From Microbacterium thalli (lineage in GTDB: Bacteria > Actinomycetota > Actinomycetes > Actinomycetales > Microbacteriaceae), in the NCBI RefSeq assembly GCF_028737325.1, contig NZ_JAQZCH010000002.1:434001-498000 (forward strand): DNA of 64,000 nucleotides, written 5' to 3'. Shown here piece by piece: positions 35,373 to 47,106 of the stretch. The notes beneath the pieces were generated by a model. That model saw nothing but the letters and a program-made list of their open reading frames with translations, did no database searches and was not told the DNA's origin. Each line of letters opens with the position of its first letter. Within the stretch, counting starts at the first letter, position 1. Made by a program: the position numbers and the translations under genes.

Positions 35373-36920
35373 TCAATGATCGGCGCGCCGCGAGTGGGAT
35401 CCTTTCAGCGTAGTGGCCGCGATGACGCCTGCGAGAACGACCAGCACGGCACCGATGGTCGCGGTGACAGCGACGCCCGCGTCGAAAGCGTGCGCGGCGG
35501 CATCCAGCAGTTCCGCTCCGAGGGGCGCGGGCAGATCCTGGGCGACGTTGACCGCACCGGCGAGCGTCTCACGCGCGGCATCGGCGGCCTCGGCGGGCAC
35601 GCCGGCCGGTACGACCATTCCGAAGCGGTACATGGCGGTCAGGATGCCGCCGAGCACGGCGGTCCCGAGCACGGCGCCGAGCTCGTACGCCGTCTCGGAC
35701 ACAGCGCTGGCGGCTCCCGCCTTGGCCGGAGGCGCGCTCGCGAGCACGAGCTCGTTCGACACCGTCTCGGCGGCGCCGATGCCCATGCCCAGCAGCGCGA
35801 AGGCGAGCACCAGCTCGATCATGCTGTCGGGGTCGGTCGCGGTGGCGATCACGATGTAGCCCGCCGTCGACAGGACGAGCGCCGCCGGGATGACGATGCG
35901 AGGCGAGACCCGCCTCGAGATGGGCACCACGCCGAGGCCCGAGATGATCATCATCGCGAGTCCCGGAACCAGCGCCAGGCCGGCCTGGAGGGGCGAGAGG
36001 CCGACGATCAGCTGCAGGTGCTGCGTCACGAAGTAGAGGAACCCGACGAGGGCGACGACGCTGAGCAGGTTGACCAGCAGCGCGCCGCTGAACGTCCCGC
36101 GCGTGAACAGCCGCATGTCGAGCATCGGCGAGCTCAGGCGCAGCTGCCGGCGCACGAACAGCCACCCGAACACGACGCCGATCGCCACGAGCACGGGAGG
36201 CAGGACGCCCCAGCCCTTCACCGCGAACTCCTTTATCGCGTAGACGATGGGCACCATCGTCAGCATCGACAGCGCGATGCTGATCGGGTCGATGCGTCCC
36301 GGGTGCGGGTCACGGCTCTCGGGCACGAGGAAGGGAGCGAGGAGGAGGAGCGGGACCAGGACCGGCACCGCCATCAGGAACACCGACCCCCACGAGAAGT
36401 GCTCGAGCAGCAGTCCGCCGACGATCGGTCCGAGGGCGGCGCCCGCGGAGAACATCGACGCCCACACCGCGATTGCGAGGCGCCGCTGATCACGGTCGGT
36501 GAAGATGCTGCGCAGCAGCGACAGGGTCGAGGGCATCAGCATCGCGCCGAAGACGCCCATCGAGGCACGGGCGGCGATGAGCCACTCCGCGCTCGGCGCG
36601 AACGCCGCGAGCGCGGAGACCGTCGCGAACCCGGTCGCGCCGATGAGCAGCAGCCGGCGGCGACCGAACCGGTCGCCGAGCGAGCCCATCGTCACGAGCA
36701 GACCCGCGAGCACGAGCGGATAGACGTCGATGATCCAGAGCTGCTGCGCGCTCGAGGGGCTGAGGGCCCGGGCGATCTCGGGCAGAGCGAAGCTCAGCAC
36801 CGTGTTGTCCACCGACACCAGCAGCACCGGCAGCATCAGCACACCGAGCGCTGCCCACCCGCGCCAGTCGGCCCGTCGGCCCTGTCCGTCAGCGATTGCG
36901 ATCTCTTCAGTCAACGTCAT
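35373..36920 (-). CDS. MFS drug-exporter (DHA2, 14-segment type)
   Basis: The 515-residue protein has about 14 hydrophobic segments and the family motifs [16 protein letters not shown] in segment 1 and [14 protein letters not shown] after segment 2. It resembles QacA/EmrB-type proton-driven exporters. It is divergent from a TetR gene with a 62-bp gap holding both promoters, the usual arrangement for repressor and exporter. The substrate is unknown. Confidence 0.92.
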   Translation of the reverse strand: MTLTEEIAIADGQGRRADWRGWAALGVLMLPVLLVSVDNTVLSFALPEIARALSPSSAQQLWIIDVYPLVLAGLLVTMGSLGDRFGRRRLLLIGATGFATVSALAAFAPSAEWLIAARASMGVFGAMLMPSTLSLLRSIFTDRDQRRLAIAVWASMFSAGAALGPIVGGLLLEHFSWGSVFLMAVPVLVPLLLLAPFLVPESRDPHPGRIDPISIALSMLTMVPIVYAIKEFAVKGWGVLPPVLVAIGVVFGWLFVRRQLRLSSPMLDMRLFTRGTFSGALLVNLLSVVALVGFLYFVTQHLQLIVGLSPLQAGLALVPGLAMMIISGLGVVPISRRVSPRIVIPAALVLSTAGYIVIATATDPDSMIELVLAFALLGMGIGAAETVSNELVLASAPPAKAGAASAVSETAYELGAVLGTAVLGGILTAMYRFGMVVPAGVPAEAADAARETLAGAVNVAQDLPAPLGAELLDAAAHAFDAGVAVTATIGAVLVVLAGVIAATTLKGSHSRRADH

Positions 36921-36939
36921 TTATTCACCGTCCAGCCGG

Positions 36940-36945
36940 TATAGT
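36940..36945 (+). promoter_or_regulatory. Divergent promoter region of the DHA2 exporter and TetR gene
   Basis: TATAGT reads toward the TetR gene; overlapping it on the minus strand, TACTAT reads toward the exporter. The AT-rich 36920-36950 segment also holds a partial inverted repeat (ACCG...CGGT) that could be the repressor site. Confidence 0.5.
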
Positions 36946-36982
36946 AACACTCCGTGGAGCCTGACGGGAGAGGATGGAAGGC

Positions 36983-37528
36983 ATGAGTCGTCCCCCTCGA
37001 GCACGCGGGAGCGTCCTCGACGCTTACGAGCAACTGCTGATCAGCGACGGCGCCCGCGGAGCGACGATGGATGCCGTCGCGGCGGCGGCCGGCGTCTCGA
37101 AAGGCGGCCTGCTCTACCACTACGCCTCGAAGGAGGCACTCGAGACGGCGCTGCTGGACCGCATGCTGGAGCTCGCCCGGCTCGACGTCGATGAGATGGC
37201 CGGCCACCCCGACGGCATCGTCGCCACGTACCTGCGGACCTCGGTGATGGACGACAGCCCGCTCGACCGTGCCCTTCTCGCCGGGTCACGACTGGCCCAG
37301 AGCGGCCACGCCGGCGCGAGCGCAGCACTGCGCGACGTCCGCACCCTGTGGGAGGAGGCGTTGCGTCCGCACACCCGCGACGAGACCGCGCTGCAGCTCG
37401 TGCTGCTCGTCGGCGACGGCCTCTACTTCAACAACGCGCTCGGCGCCGGCGCAGTCGTCGGACCGCTCCCCCAAGGCGAGGACTTCGAAGCCCTCGTCCG
37501 ACTCGTCCTCGGCGCGGCATCGCGCTGA
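36983..37528 (+). CDS. TetR-family repressor of the divergent exporter
   Basis: The 181-residue protein has an N-terminal TetR domain (TMDAVAAAAGVSKGGLLYHY) and a helical C-terminal domain of the TetR_C type seen with efflux pumps. I use the ATG at 36983, nine bases after GAGAGG; an ATG at 36974 is equally in frame. The divergent position suggests it represses the DHA2 exporter. Confidence 0.87.
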   Translation: MSRPPRARGSVLDAYEQLLISDGARGATMDAVAAAAGVSKGGLLYHYASKEALETALLDRMLELARLDVDEMAGHPDGIVATYLRTSVMDDSPLDRALLAGSRLAQSGHAGASAALRDVRTLWEEALRPHTRDETALQLVLLVGDGLYFNNALGAGAVVGPLPQGEDFEALVRLVLGAASR

Positions 37529-37561
37529 CCGCACCGCCGGGCGCGGGACGGGCGCCGACGA

Positions 37562-37600
37562 CGACGGCGGCGGCCGGGTCGCCCCGTACCGCCGCCGTCG
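37562..37600. terminator. Terminator between the TetR gene and serA
   Basis: A perfect 12-bp inverted repeat (CGACGGCGGCGG and complement) with a 15-base loop lies between two convergent genes. Confidence 0.75.
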
Positions 37601-37616
37601 ATCGACGTGCTGCCGG

Positions 37617-39221
37617 TCAGACCTCGGTGAGCTCGATCTGGCGGAACAGATCCGCCGCGACGGCTTCGCGCATCTCGTCGAGCAGGTGATCGGGCACCGG
37701 CGAGTCGACGGTGAGCACCGACAGCGCACGGCCCGACGAATCGGGGCGCGCGACCTGCAGACCGGCGATGTTGATCCCCGCCTCGCCGAGCTTCTGACCG
37801 TAGATCGCGACGATACCCGGACGGTCGGCGTACCGCATGACGACGTGGTGACGCTCGATGGGCACCTCGACCTCGTACCCGTTGATGCCCACGACCTTCG
37901 GCACCATGCGGGTGCCGGCGAGCGTGCCCTCGACCGTGAGCACCGTGCCGTCGGCCAGCGTGCCGCGGAGGATCGTGATGTTGCGGTACAGCGGGCTGTC
38001 GGACTCGACGATGAGACGGGTCTCGATCCCCCGCTGCTCGGCGAACAGCGGCGCGTTCACGTACGAGACGTTCTCGCTGACGATGTTGGTGAAGATGCCC
38101 TTCAGCGCCGCGAGACGGTAGACGCTCACGTCGTAGTCGGCCAGCTCGCCGCGCACCTCGATGTCGAGGCTCGTCAGGGCGCTGGGCGCGAGCCCCGTGA
38201 AGATCTGGCCGAGCTGCTCGACGAGCGCGATGCCGGGACGCACGAACGGGTCGATGACGCCCCCGGCCACGTTGACGGCGTCGGGGACGAGGTCTCCTTC
38301 GAGCGCAAGCTTGACCGACTTCGCGACCGAGACGCCCGCCTTCTCCTGCGCCTCGTCGGTCGACGCGCCGAGGTGGGGCGTGACGACGACGTTGGGGAGC
38401 GACAGCAGCGGGTACGCCGTGCCGTCCTCCTTCGGCGGCTCGGTCGTGAACACGTCGAGTCCGGCGCCGGCGATCTCACCGGTCGTAAGGGCGACGTACA
38501 GCGCCTCTTCGTCAATGAGCCCGCCACGGGCGACGTTGACGACGTACGCGCTCTTCTTCATGAGCGCGAACTGCGCGGTGCCGATCATGCCCGTCGTCTC
38601 GGGCGTGCGGGGCATGTGGATCGTGACGAAGTCGCTCTGCGCGAGCAGCTCGTCCAGGCTCAGCAGCTGCACACCGAGCTGCTGGGCGCGCGTCGGGGTG
38701 ACGTACGGGTCGTACGCGACGACGGTCACACCGAACGCCTGCAGGCGGGCAGCGATGAGCGCACCGATGCGGCCGAGACCGATGATGCCCACGGTCTTCT
38801 CGAACAGCTCGGTGCCGGTGAAGGACGACCGCTTCCACGCCCCCGTCGCCAGCGACGCGTGAGCGGCGGGGATGTGGCGGGCGAGGCTGAGGATGTGACC
38901 GACGGTCAACTCCGCAGCCGAGATGATGTTGGAGGTCGGGGCGTTGACCACCATGACGCCGGCGGCGGTCGCCGCCTTGATGTCGACGTTGTCGAGTCCG
39001 ACGCCGGCACGCGCGATGACCTTGAGCGACGGCGCGGCGGCGATCGCCTCGGCATCCATCTTCGTCGCCGAACGGATGAGCACCGCGTGGGCGTCGGCGA
39101 GGGCCGGCAGCAGGGCGGCGCGGTCGGCGCCGTCCACCGAGCGGATCTCGAAATCAGGACCGAGGGCATCGATCGTGGCGGGCGAAAGTTCTTCGGCGAT
39201 GAGCACGACGGGCTGGGGCAC
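37617..39221 (-). CDS. serA: D-3-phosphoglycerate dehydrogenase
   Basis: SerA oxidises 3-phosphoglycerate, the first step of serine synthesis. The 534-residue product is the long actinobacterial form: catalytic and NAD domains (GIIGLGRIG near 146-153; ARGGLIDEEAL; the catalytic His in TPHLGAST), an intervening domain, and a C-terminal ACT domain (YADRPGIVAIYGQKLGEAGI) that usually binds serine. The start is GTG with AGAGGA seven bases upstream. Monocistronic. Confidence 0.96.
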   Translation of the reverse strand: MPQPVVLIAEELSPATIDALGPDFEIRSVDGADRAALLPALADAHAVLIRSATKMDAEAIAAAPSLKVIARAGVGLDNVDIKAATAAGVMVVNAPTSNIISAAELTVGHILSLARHIPAAHASLATGAWKRSSFTGTELFEKTVGIIGLGRIGALIAARLQAFGVTVVAYDPYVTPTRAQQLGVQLLSLDELLAQSDFVTIHMPRTPETTGMIGTAQFALMKKSAYVVNVARGGLIDEEALYVALTTGEIAGAGLDVFTTEPPKEDGTAYPLLSLPNVVVTPHLGASTDEAQEKAGVSVAKSVKLALEGDLVPDAVNVAGGVIDPFVRPGIALVEQLGQIFTGLAPSALTSLDIEVRGELADYDVSVYRLAALKGIFTNIVSENVSYVNAPLFAEQRGIETRLIVESDSPLYRNITILRGTLADGTVLTVEGTLAGTRMVPKVVGINGYEVEVPIERHHVVMRYADRPGIVAIYGQKLGEAGINIAGLQVARPDSSGRALSVLTVDSPVPDHLLDEMREAVAADLFRQIELTEV

Positions 39222-39359
39222 GGGCGATCCTCTGGAGCGAGCGCAGAGCGCGGAATGGGTGGTCGCCGCGACGGCCGACGGCGGTGCGGCGGGTCGTTTC
39301 AGCCTAGCGCGGCCCGTTCGGGCCCACCGACCATGTGACGCCGGGCTCGTCGGCTCGCG

Positions 39360-39710
39360 TCATCCACCCAGCAGGGAGCCGCCCGCGGTGATCGAGTACG
39401 ACAGGATGTTGAGCCAGAACACCGCGACGAGCCCGAGCCCCGCGAGCAGGAGCAGCGCGAACGCGCCGGCCCGGCGCCGGTACCCGAGCGCGAACGCCGC
39501 CGCGAAGACGAGGATCGGGAAGACGATCGCCGACCCCAGGACGGCCCACCCCGCACCGTTGAGTCCCTGCACACCGGTCGCCTGAGTCACGAGGTGCCCG
39601 ACCGCCACCCAGACGGCGTAGGCGTAGAAGAGGCCGAAGGCGCCCGCGACGGTGGCGACGAGCCACGTCGGGGTGCGGTGCCGGGTCGCCGGCACGGATC
39701 CCGTCGTCAT
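39360..39710 (-). CDS. Small membrane protein
   Basis: The 116-residue product has three predicted membrane segments (about 14-40, 53-75, 80-105) and no recognised domain. Its ATG shares one base with the stop of the upstream membrane-protein gene (TGATG), so the two are coupled. Function unknown. Confidence 0.72.
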   Translation of the reverse strand: MTTGSVPATRHRTPTWLVATVAGAFGLFYAYAVWVAVGHLVTQATGVQGLNGAGWAVLGSAIVFPILVFAAAFALGYRRRAGAFALLLLAGLGLVAVFWLNILSYSITAGGSLLGG

Positions 39711-40204
39711 CACAGCCCCGTTCCGATCATCACGAAGGGCCACGGCACGAGGAGCACCACGCCCGCGGCAAGCCAGGCGAAACGCTGCCAGGACGGGCGC
39801 TCGCGCGTCAGCAGGAAGGCGACTCCGAACCAGATCGCGGGTGCCAAGACGGCCACGATGGCAGCCGGCACGAACGAGGACGGTGCGACGAGGAACCCCA
39901 CGACACCGTTCATCCGCAGCCCGCCCACGATCCAGCCGATCGTGTACAGCAGATAGATGCCGCCGAGGACGCCGAGCGAGACCAGCGCAGCACTGCTCAT
40001 CCCGGCCGCGCGGTCGCCGTGGGTGTCGTCGGGCTCGGAGGCGTTCCCGGACGGTACCGACGCCGCGGCCGGCGTCGTCGTGATCGCCGACACGTCGGTG
40101 TTCGATCGGCGCGGCGCGGCGGGCTCGTCCGCCGGGGGCGCTGACACGAGTGTCGGGTCGTCGTCTCCGGCCCAGCTCAAAGCGTCGTCGTCGCGGGTGG
40201 TCAC
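39710..40204 (-). CDS. Membrane protein with acidic disordered N-terminus
   Basis: The 164-residue product has an Asp/Pro/Ala-rich soluble N-terminus (1-68) followed by three membrane segments. The start is a GTG six bases after TACCCT, a leaderless-type -10. It is coupled to the following small membrane protein; together they may form a complex. No family recognised. Confidence 0.72.
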   Translation of the reverse strand: MTTRDDDALSWAGDDDPTLVSAPPADEPAAPRRSNTDVSAITTTPAAASVPSGNASEPDDTHGDRAAGMSSAALVSLGVLGGIYLLYTIGWIVGGLRMNGVVGFLVAPSSFVPAAIVAVLAPAIWFGVAFLLTRERPSWQRFAWLAAGVVLLVPWPFVMIGTGL

Positions 40205-40253
40205 TCGTTCAGGGTAGCGCGGCGTTGCGCCCACGGGCCGGGCACCGCGCTCG

Positions 40254-41015
40254 TCACCGACCGATGCGGTGACCGAAGCGCAGGCCCGCGCCGACGGCGA
40301 CGACCGCGGTGGTCGCGATGCCGAGTGCTCCCGCCCAGGGCGCCCACACGATCGGACGCGTCAGCGAACTGCCTGCCCCGTTGCTCAGCGCGCCGACCTG
40401 TACGGCATCCGTGCTTCCCGTCGCCCCGTCGGGCGCGATGGCGGCATTGAGCTCGGCCGATCCCCCGACGTCCGGCCCGCCGTCGACGTGCACCGTCTCG
40501 GTCGGCTGGGGCGCGGGAGCGGGTGCGACGGCCGCGCGGCCGAGGCGCAGCAGGGCTCCGACCCGGGCCGCGGCACCCGCCGCGACCTGCGTGCCGGCCT
40601 CGACCCGCGGCAGCTCGATGTCCGGCACCGGGATGGTCTCGTTCACCGGGACGTCGGGGACCGGGACGGGCGGCGCGGGCGGCACGCCCACCGTCGGCAC
40701 CGGTTCGGGTGCGGGCTCGGGGGTCACGGGAGGGACCGTCGTCGGCACCGGAGCGGGCGTGACAGGCTCTGTCGGGACCGGGTCGGGCGACTCCCCCGGC
40801 TGCGGCTCGTCGTCGGCGGGATCGGCAGGCAGAGCGGGCGCCGGCTGCGGCGCGGTGGGGTCGGGGTCCGGAGCGGACAGCGTCGTCTCGGGCCCGGTGT
40901 GGCCCCAGGCCACCGCGCCGGGCAACGCCGCGACCCCGCCTCCCGCGAGCACCGCGGCCGTCAGCCCGGCGGCGCGCAGGCGCACGCGAGCGGACTGCTT
41001 CGTCGGGGAGGGCAT
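40254..41015 (-). CDS. Secreted or anchored Pro-rich hypothetical protein
   Basis: The 253-residue product has a signal-like N-terminus (hydrophobic 15-33), a long Pro/Val/Thr/Glu-rich spacer (45-135) and a C-terminal membrane segment (about 228-247) ending in basic residues, but no LPXTG. It looks like a wall-spanning stalk. The ATG at 41015 is seven bases after TACGAT; earlier in-frame starts exist. Function unknown. Confidence 0.65.
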   Translation of the reverse strand: MPSPTKQSARVRLRAAGLTAAVLAGGGVAALPGAVAWGHTGPETTLSAPDPDPTAPQPAPALPADPADDEPQPGESPDPVPTEPVTPAPVPTTVPPVTPEPAPEPVPTVGVPPAPPVPVPDVPVNETIPVPDIELPRVEAGTQVAAGAAARVGALLRLGRAAVAPAPAPQPTETVHVDGGPDVGGSAELNAAIAPDGATGSTDAVQVGALSNGAGSSLTRPIVWAPWAGALGIATTAVVAVGAGLRFGHRIGR

Positions 41016-41055
41016 ACGTCCCATCGTAAAACCTGCACGCACGAGGGCAAGCCGA

Positions 41056-41084
41056 AAGCCCGGCCCCTGATGGGGACCGGGCTT
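41056..41084 (-). terminator. Terminator of the ilv operon
   Basis: AAGCCCGG-CCCC / GGGG-A-CCGGGCTT with a TGAT loop lies downstream of ilvC on its strand; one bulged A interrupts the stem. Confidence 0.78.
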
Positions 41085-41156
41085 CCGTGGCCGAGGCCGG
41101 GCTCGGCGGGGTGTCGCCGAGGATCGGAGCGCACCTCGATGAGGCGCGCGTCGGGA

Positions 41157-42218
<1,062 letters not shown>

Positions 42219-42728
42219 TCAGCCGCGCAGGACGCGCTCGGTGATGCTCTTGCCGCCGCGCCCGATGGCGAGCAGGCCCGACTGCGCGAGCTCTTTGATG
42301 CCGAACGGCTCGAAGGCTCGCAGGATGGCGTCGATCTTGCCCCGGTCGCCGGTGACCTCGACGACGAGCGCGTCGGGCGCGTAGTCGACGATCGCGGCGC
42401 GGAACAGGTTCGCCACCTCGATGACGTTCGACCGGGTCTGGTTGTCGGCGCGCACCTTGATGAGGATGTGCTCTCGCTGCACCGACGACGAGAAGTCGAG
42501 CTCGACGATCTTGATGACGTTGACGAGCTTGTTGAGCTGCTTGGTCACCTGCTCGAGCGGCAGCTCCTCGACGTCGACGACGACCGTGATGCGCGAAAGG
42601 CCCGGCACCTCGGTCACGCCCACGGCGAGGGACTCGATGTTGAAGCCGCGACGGGCGAAGAGCCCGGCGACGCGGGTGAGCAGACCCGGCTTGTCCTCGA
42701 CCAGGAGGCTCAGCACGTGGCGTGACAT
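42219..42728 (-). CDS. ilvN: Acetolactate synthase small (regulatory) subunit
   Basis: IlvN activates IlvB and gives it valine feedback sensitivity. The 169-residue product starts with an ACT domain (HVLSLLVEDKPGLLTRVAGLF) and has the C-terminal domain with GDRGKIDAILRAFEPFGI. The ATG is one base after the ilvB stop, so the two subunits are co-translated. Confidence 0.97.
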   Translation of the reverse strand: MSRHVLSLLVEDKPGLLTRVAGLFARRGFNIESLAVGVTEVPGLSRITVVVDVEELPLEQVTKQLNKLVNVIKIVELDFSSSVQREHILIKVRADNQTRSNVIEVANLFRAAIVDYAPDALVVEVTGDRGKIDAILRAFEPFGIKELAQSGLLAIGRGGKSITERVLRG

Positions 42729-42729
42729 C

Positions 42730-44532
42730 TCAGTCCTCCTCGTCGAATGCGGGCGCGTGCTCGCGGGCGTACTGGATGTAGCTGTTGCTGACACCCTGCG
42801 GGACCATCGGCCACACCATCGCGTCGGCGCTCACGACGAAGTCGATCACCACGGGGCGGTCGTTCGTCTCGAGGGCGAGCTTGATGGCATCGTCGATCTG
42901 GTCCTCGGTCTCGACCCGGATGGCGAGGCAGCCGTACGCCTCGCCGAGCTTGACGAAGTCGGGGATGCGCGCGGTGCCGTGACCGGTGTTGAGGTCGGTG
43001 TTCGAGTGACGGCCGTCGAAGAACAGCGTCTGCCACTGCCGCACCATGCCGAGCGAGGAGTTGTTGATGATCGCGACCTTGATCGGGATCTGGTTGATGA
43101 CGCAGGTGGCGAGCTCCTGGTTCGTCATCTGGAAGCAGCCGTCGCCGTCGATCGCCCAGACGACACGTTCGGGCTGCGCGACCTTCGCGCCCATCGCCGC
43201 GGGAACGGCGTAGCCCATCGTGCCGGCGCCGCCGGAGTTGAGCCACGAGTTCGGACGCTCGTACTTGATGAACTGCGCCGCCCACATCTGGTGCTGACCG
43301 ACACCCGAGGCGTAGACGCCCTCGGGTCCGGTGAGCTCGCCGATGCGCTGGATGACGTACTGCGGCGACAGCAGGCCGTCGGTGGTCGGTGCGTAGCCGA
43401 GCGGGAACTCCTCACGCAGTCCATCGAGGTACGCCCACCACTCGGCGGTGTCGGGCTGACCGTCGCCGATCACGCCGCGGAACGCCGCCTCGAGATCGAC
43501 GAGCACGTCGCGGACGTCGCCCACGATCGGCACGTCGGCGAACCGGATCTTCGAGATCTCGGCGGGATCGATGTCGACGTGGACGACCTTGGCGTGGGGT
43601 GCGAACAGCGCCGCCTTACCGGTGACGCGGTCGTCGAAGCGTGCACCCAGCGCGATGATGAGGTCGGACTCCTGCAGCGCCAGCACGGCGGGCACCGTGC
43701 CGTGCATGCCGGGCATGCCCAGGTGCTGTGCATGCGAGTCGGGGAACGCGCCACGCGCCATCAGAGTCGTGACGACCGGCGCACCCGTCGCCTCGGCGAG
43801 CGTCAGCAGCTCGTCGGAGGCGCCACCGCGGATGACGCCGCCCCCGACGTACAGCACGGGCTTGCGGGATTCAGCCAGCAGCTGGGCCGCTGCCTGGATC
43901 TGCTTGCCGTGGGCCTTCGTGACCGGACGGTAACCCGGCAGGTCGACCTTCGGCGGCCAGACGAACGGAGCCGAGGCCTGCTGCGCGTCCTTGGTGATGT
44001 CGACCAGCACCGGGCCGGGACGCCCCGTCGAGGCGATCTCGAACGCGGCGGCGATCGCGCCGGGGATCTCCTCGGCGGTCTTCACCAGGAACGAGTGCTT
44101 CGTGATCGGCATCGTGATGCCGACGATGTCGGCTTCCTGGAAGGCATCCGTCCCCATGAGGGTCGAGAACACCTGACCGGTGATGCACACGAGCGGCACC
44201 GAGTCCATGTAGGCGTCGGCGATCGCGGTGACGAGGTTGGTCGCGCCGGGACCGGAGGTGGCGATGGCCACACCGGTACGGCCGGATGCCGCGGCGTAGC
44301 CTTCGGCGGCATGACCGGCCCCCTGCTCGTGACGGACGAGGATGTGGCGGACCGCCTCGTCGTCCATGAGCGGGTCGTAGACGGGCATGATCGCGCCGCC
44401 GGGCAGCCCGAAGACATCGGACACACCGAGGTTGTCGAGCGAGCGGACGACCGCCTCGGCGCCCGTGAGGACGGGAGCAGAGGGGGTGCGGGACGGCGGC
44501 CGGGGAATGGCCGCGGAGATGTCGGTGGACAT
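42730..44532 (-). CDS. ilvB: Acetolactate synthase large subunit
   Basis: IlvB is the ThDP- and FAD-dependent catalytic subunit that condenses pyruvate with pyruvate or 2-oxobutyrate. The 600-residue product has the catalytic Glu in [15 protein letters not shown], the ThDP motif GDG...NN (IDGDGCFQM through AIINNSS) and a central FAD-binding domain. GAGG is nine bases before the ATG. The 46-bp gap from ilvD holds no leader peptide. Confidence 0.97.
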   Translation of the reverse strand: MSTDISAAIPRPPSRTPSAPVLTGAEAVVRSLDNLGVSDVFGLPGGAIMPVYDPLMDDEAVRHILVRHEQGAGHAAEGYAAASGRTGVAIATSGPGATNLVTAIADAYMDSVPLVCITGQVFSTLMGTDAFQEADIVGITMPITKHSFLVKTAEEIPGAIAAAFEIASTGRPGPVLVDITKDAQQASAPFVWPPKVDLPGYRPVTKAHGKQIQAAAQLLAESRKPVLYVGGGVIRGGASDELLTLAEATGAPVVTTLMARGAFPDSHAQHLGMPGMHGTVPAVLALQESDLIIALGARFDDRVTGKAALFAPHAKVVHVDIDPAEISKIRFADVPIVGDVRDVLVDLEAAFRGVIGDGQPDTAEWWAYLDGLREEFPLGYAPTTDGLLSPQYVIQRIGELTGPEGVYASGVGQHQMWAAQFIKYERPNSWLNSGGAGTMGYAVPAAMGAKVAQPERVVWAIDGDGCFQMTNQELATCVINQIPIKVAIINNSSLGMVRQWQTLFFDGRHSNTDLNTGHGTARIPDFVKLGEAYGCLAIRVETEDQIDDAIKLALETNDRPVVIDFVVSADAMVWPMVPQGVSNSYIQYAREHAPAFDEED

Positions 44533-44578
44533 GGTGGTGAACCTCGCTGAAGAAGAGGAGTCGATGTCGGAGCCGAAG

Positions 44579-46285
44579 TCAGCCGGTGGTCGCGCCCTCC
44601 GCGGCGGAACGCACGAGCTTGGAGTACTTGGCCAGAACGCCACGGGTATAGCGCGGGGGAAGAGGTGCCCAGCCGTCTCGGCGAGCGTTCAGCTCAGCCT
44701 CGTCGACGAGTAGGTCGAGGGAGCGAGCCGCGATATCGACCCGTATCAGATCACCATCGCGCACGAATGCGATGGGACCTGCGTCCACCGCCTCGGGTGC
44801 TATGTGGCCGATGCACAGGCCGGTTGTGCCGCCTGAGAATCGTCCGTCCGTCAAGAGTAGTACATCTTTTCCGAGGCCAGCGCCCTTGATGGCGGCGGTG
44901 ATCGCCAGCATCTCGCGCATGCCGGGGCCGCCCTTGGGGCCTTCGTACCGGATGACGATCACCGAGCCCGGTTCGATCTCGCCGGCGGCGACGGCATCCA
45001 TCGCCGCACGCTCGCGCTCGAACACGCGGGCCGGACCCTCGAACACGGCGGCGTCGAAGCCGGCGGTCTTGACGACCGCGCCTTCCGGGGCGAGCGAGCC
45101 GTGCAGGATCGTGATGCCACCGCTGGCATGGATCGGGTTGTCGAACGTGTGGATGACCTTGCCGTCGAGCGGCTCGGGGTCGAGCTCGCGCAGGTTCTCG
45201 GCGAGGGTCTTGCCCGTGACGGTGAGTGCGTCGCCGTGCAGCAGCCCCTCGTCGAGCATCGCCTTCATGACGACGGGGATGCCGCCGTGCCGGTCGACGT
45301 CGTTCATGACGTACTGACCGAACGGCTTCATGTCGGCCACGTGCGGCGTCTTGTCGCCGATGCGGTTGAAGTCGTGGAGACTCAGGTCGACCTCGGCTTC
45401 GCGGGCGATGGCGAGGAGATGCAGGACGGCGTTGGTCGACCCGCCGAGGGCCATGACGAGGGCGATCGCGTTCTCGAAGGCCTCCTTCGTCAGGATGTCC
45501 TTCGTCGTGATGCCCTGGCGCAGGAGGTTGACGACGGCTTCGCCGGAACGGTGCGCGTAGTAGTCGCGGCGCCGGTCGGCCGAGGGCGGGGCGGCGGAGC
45601 CCGGCAGGCTCAGACCCAGCGCCTCACCGACGGAGGCCATCGTGTTCGCGGTGTACATGCCGCCGCAGGCACCTTCACCGGGGACGATGGCGCACTCGAT
45701 GCGTTTGAGGTCGGCTTCGCTCATCTTGCCGGCGCGGCAGGCGCCGACGCCTTCGAAGGAGTCGATGATCGTGACGTCCTTCTCGGTGCCGTCGCTGAGC
45801 TTGACCCAGCCCGGCATCGTCGAGCCGGCGTAGAGGAAGACGCTCGAGAGGCCCAGGCGCGCGCTGGCCATCATCATGCCGGGGATCGACTTGTCGCAGC
45901 CCGCGAGCAGCACGGTGCCGTCGAGGCGCTCGGCCATGATGACGGCTTCGACCGAGTCGGCGATGACCTCGCGCGAGACGAGCGAGAAGTGCATGCCCTC
46001 GTGGCCCATCGAGATGCCGTCCGAGACGGAGATGGTGCCGAACTGCAGGGGGTAGCCGCCGCCGGCGTGAACGCCCTCTTTGGCGCCCTGCGCAAGCCGG
46101 TCGAGGCTCAGGTTGCAGGGGGTGATCTCGTTCCAGCTCGAGGCGATGCCGATCTGGGGCTTGTCCCAGTCCTCGTCGCCCATGCCGACGGCACGCAGCA
46201 TGCCTCGGGAGGTCGTGGCTTCGATGCCGTCGGTGACGGCACGACTGCGCGGCTTGATGTCGATGGTCTCGGAGCTGTCGGGCAT
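44579..46285 (-). CDS. ilvD: Dihydroxy-acid dehydratase
   Basis: IlvD dehydrates dihydroxyacids to 2-oxoacids for Val and Ile. The 568-residue iron-sulfur enzyme has cluster cysteines in [21 protein letters not shown] and [14 protein letters not shown]. It is the first gene of the ilv cluster. Its ATG lies six bases after TAGAAT, so the operon mRNA may be leaderless. The operon starts 29 bases from the end of otsB, on the same strand. Confidence 0.97.
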   Translation of the reverse strand: MPDSSETIDIKPRSRAVTDGIEATTSRGMLRAVGMGDEDWDKPQIGIASSWNEITPCNLSLDRLAQGAKEGVHAGGGYPLQFGTISVSDGISMGHEGMHFSLVSREVIADSVEAVIMAERLDGTVLLAGCDKSIPGMMMASARLGLSSVFLYAGSTMPGWVKLSDGTEKDVTIIDSFEGVGACRAGKMSEADLKRIECAIVPGEGACGGMYTANTMASVGEALGLSLPGSAAPPSADRRRDYYAHRSGEAVVNLLRQGITTKDILTKEAFENAIALVMALGGSTNAVLHLLAIAREAEVDLSLHDFNRIGDKTPHVADMKPFGQYVMNDVDRHGGIPVVMKAMLDEGLLHGDALTVTGKTLAENLRELDPEPLDGKVIHTFDNPIHASGGITILHGSLAPEGAVVKTAGFDAAVFEGPARVFERERAAMDAVAAGEIEPGSVIVIRYEGPKGGPGMREMLAITAAIKGAGLGKDVLLLTDGRFSGGTTGLCIGHIAPEAVDAGPIAFVRDGDLIRVDIAARSLDLLVDEAELNARRDGWAPLPPRYTRGVLAKYSKLVRSAAEGATTG

Positions 46286-46291
46286 GCTCGA

Positions 46292-46297
46292 ATTCTA
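46292..46297 (-). promoter_or_regulatory. -10 box of the ilvD-ilvB-ilvN-ilvC operon
   Basis: TAGAAT on the minus strand ends six bases before the ilvD ATG, implying a leaderless transcript. No attenuator-like leader fits in this gap. Confidence 0.6.
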
Positions 46298-46314
46298 TGC
46301 CCGACGCCCCGGGC

Positions 46315-47106
46315 TCATCGGCCCGCGCGGGCCTCGGCGAGCCGGCCCAGCAGCGCCGCGAGCTCAGCGGCATCCGCCACCCGGTAGGCCGCCACACTCT
46401 CTCCCCCGCCGACTCGGATGCCGATGTCACCGGCCCCGAGTGAAGCGAGAGCGTCCTCGTCGGTGACGTCATCGCCGGCGAAGAGCACGACGTCCGCGTC
46501 GACCAGCTCGCGCAGACGGCGCACCGCCGCGTCCTTGCCCTCGTGACGCGAGGCGAACTCGAGGATGTCCTGGCCCGTTCGGCGACGCCACTCGGGCGCC
46601 TCGGCGCGCACGAGCTCATCGATCCGCGCGGCGGCATCGGCTGCTCGCTGCGGATCGCTGAGGCGTGTGTGCAGGGCGAACCCGAACCGCTTGCGCTCGA
46701 TCCAGGCGCCCGCCGTATCGGCGATGATCGCCTCGGCGCGGTCGGCCAGCGAGTCACGCAGCGTGCCCGCGTCGTCGACATCCGCGTCGTCCGCGCCGCC
46801 CGGGTGCCAGAACTCGGCCCCGTGCGAGCCCGCCAGGTGGATGCGCGAGTCCGGCTCGCGCTCCGAGATCTCGGCGAGGTGGGCGAGCGTACGACCGGAC
46901 ACCAGCGCGACGGTCGTGTCGGGCAGCGACGCCAGGCGCGTCAGTGCGTCGCGCGCCGCCGGCAGCATCCGCGCCGACATGGGCTCATCGACCAGGGGCG
47001 CGAGGGTGCCGTCGAAATCGAGCGCCACGAGCAGGTGACGCGCGTCGGTGCCGCGGGCGACCGCCGTCGCCAGGTCTTCGGTGGGGCGGGACGATGCGTC
47101 GCTCAT
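46315..47106 (-). CDS. otsB: Trehalose-phosphatase
   Basis: OtsB removes phosphate from trehalose 6-phosphate. The 263-residue HAD-superfamily protein has the nucleophile motif LDFDGTLAPL, the second motif VSGRT and the third GDDVTDEDAL. Its ATG overlaps the otsA stop as ATGA, so the pair is co-translated. Trehalose is a stress protectant and, in many actinobacteria, a mycolate or storage sugar. Confidence 0.94.
   Translation of the reverse strand: MSDASSRPTEDLATAVARGTDARHLLVALDFDGTLAPLVDEPMSARMLPAARDALTRLASLPDTTVALVSGRTLAHLAEISEREPDSRIHLAGSHGAEFWHPGGADDADVDDAGTLRDSLADRAEAIIADTAGAWIERKRFGFALHTRLSDPQRAADAAARIDELVRAEAPEWRRRTGQDILEFASRHEGKDAAVRRLRELVDADVVLFAGDDVTDEDALASLGAGDIGIRVGGGESVAAYRVADAAELAALLGRLAEARAGR

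Noticed and set aside
44533..44578. Leader-peptide attenuator before ilvB
   Set aside because: The 46-base gap between ilvD and ilvB has no ORF with Val/Ile/Leu runs and no stem; ilvD has a leaderless-type promoter.
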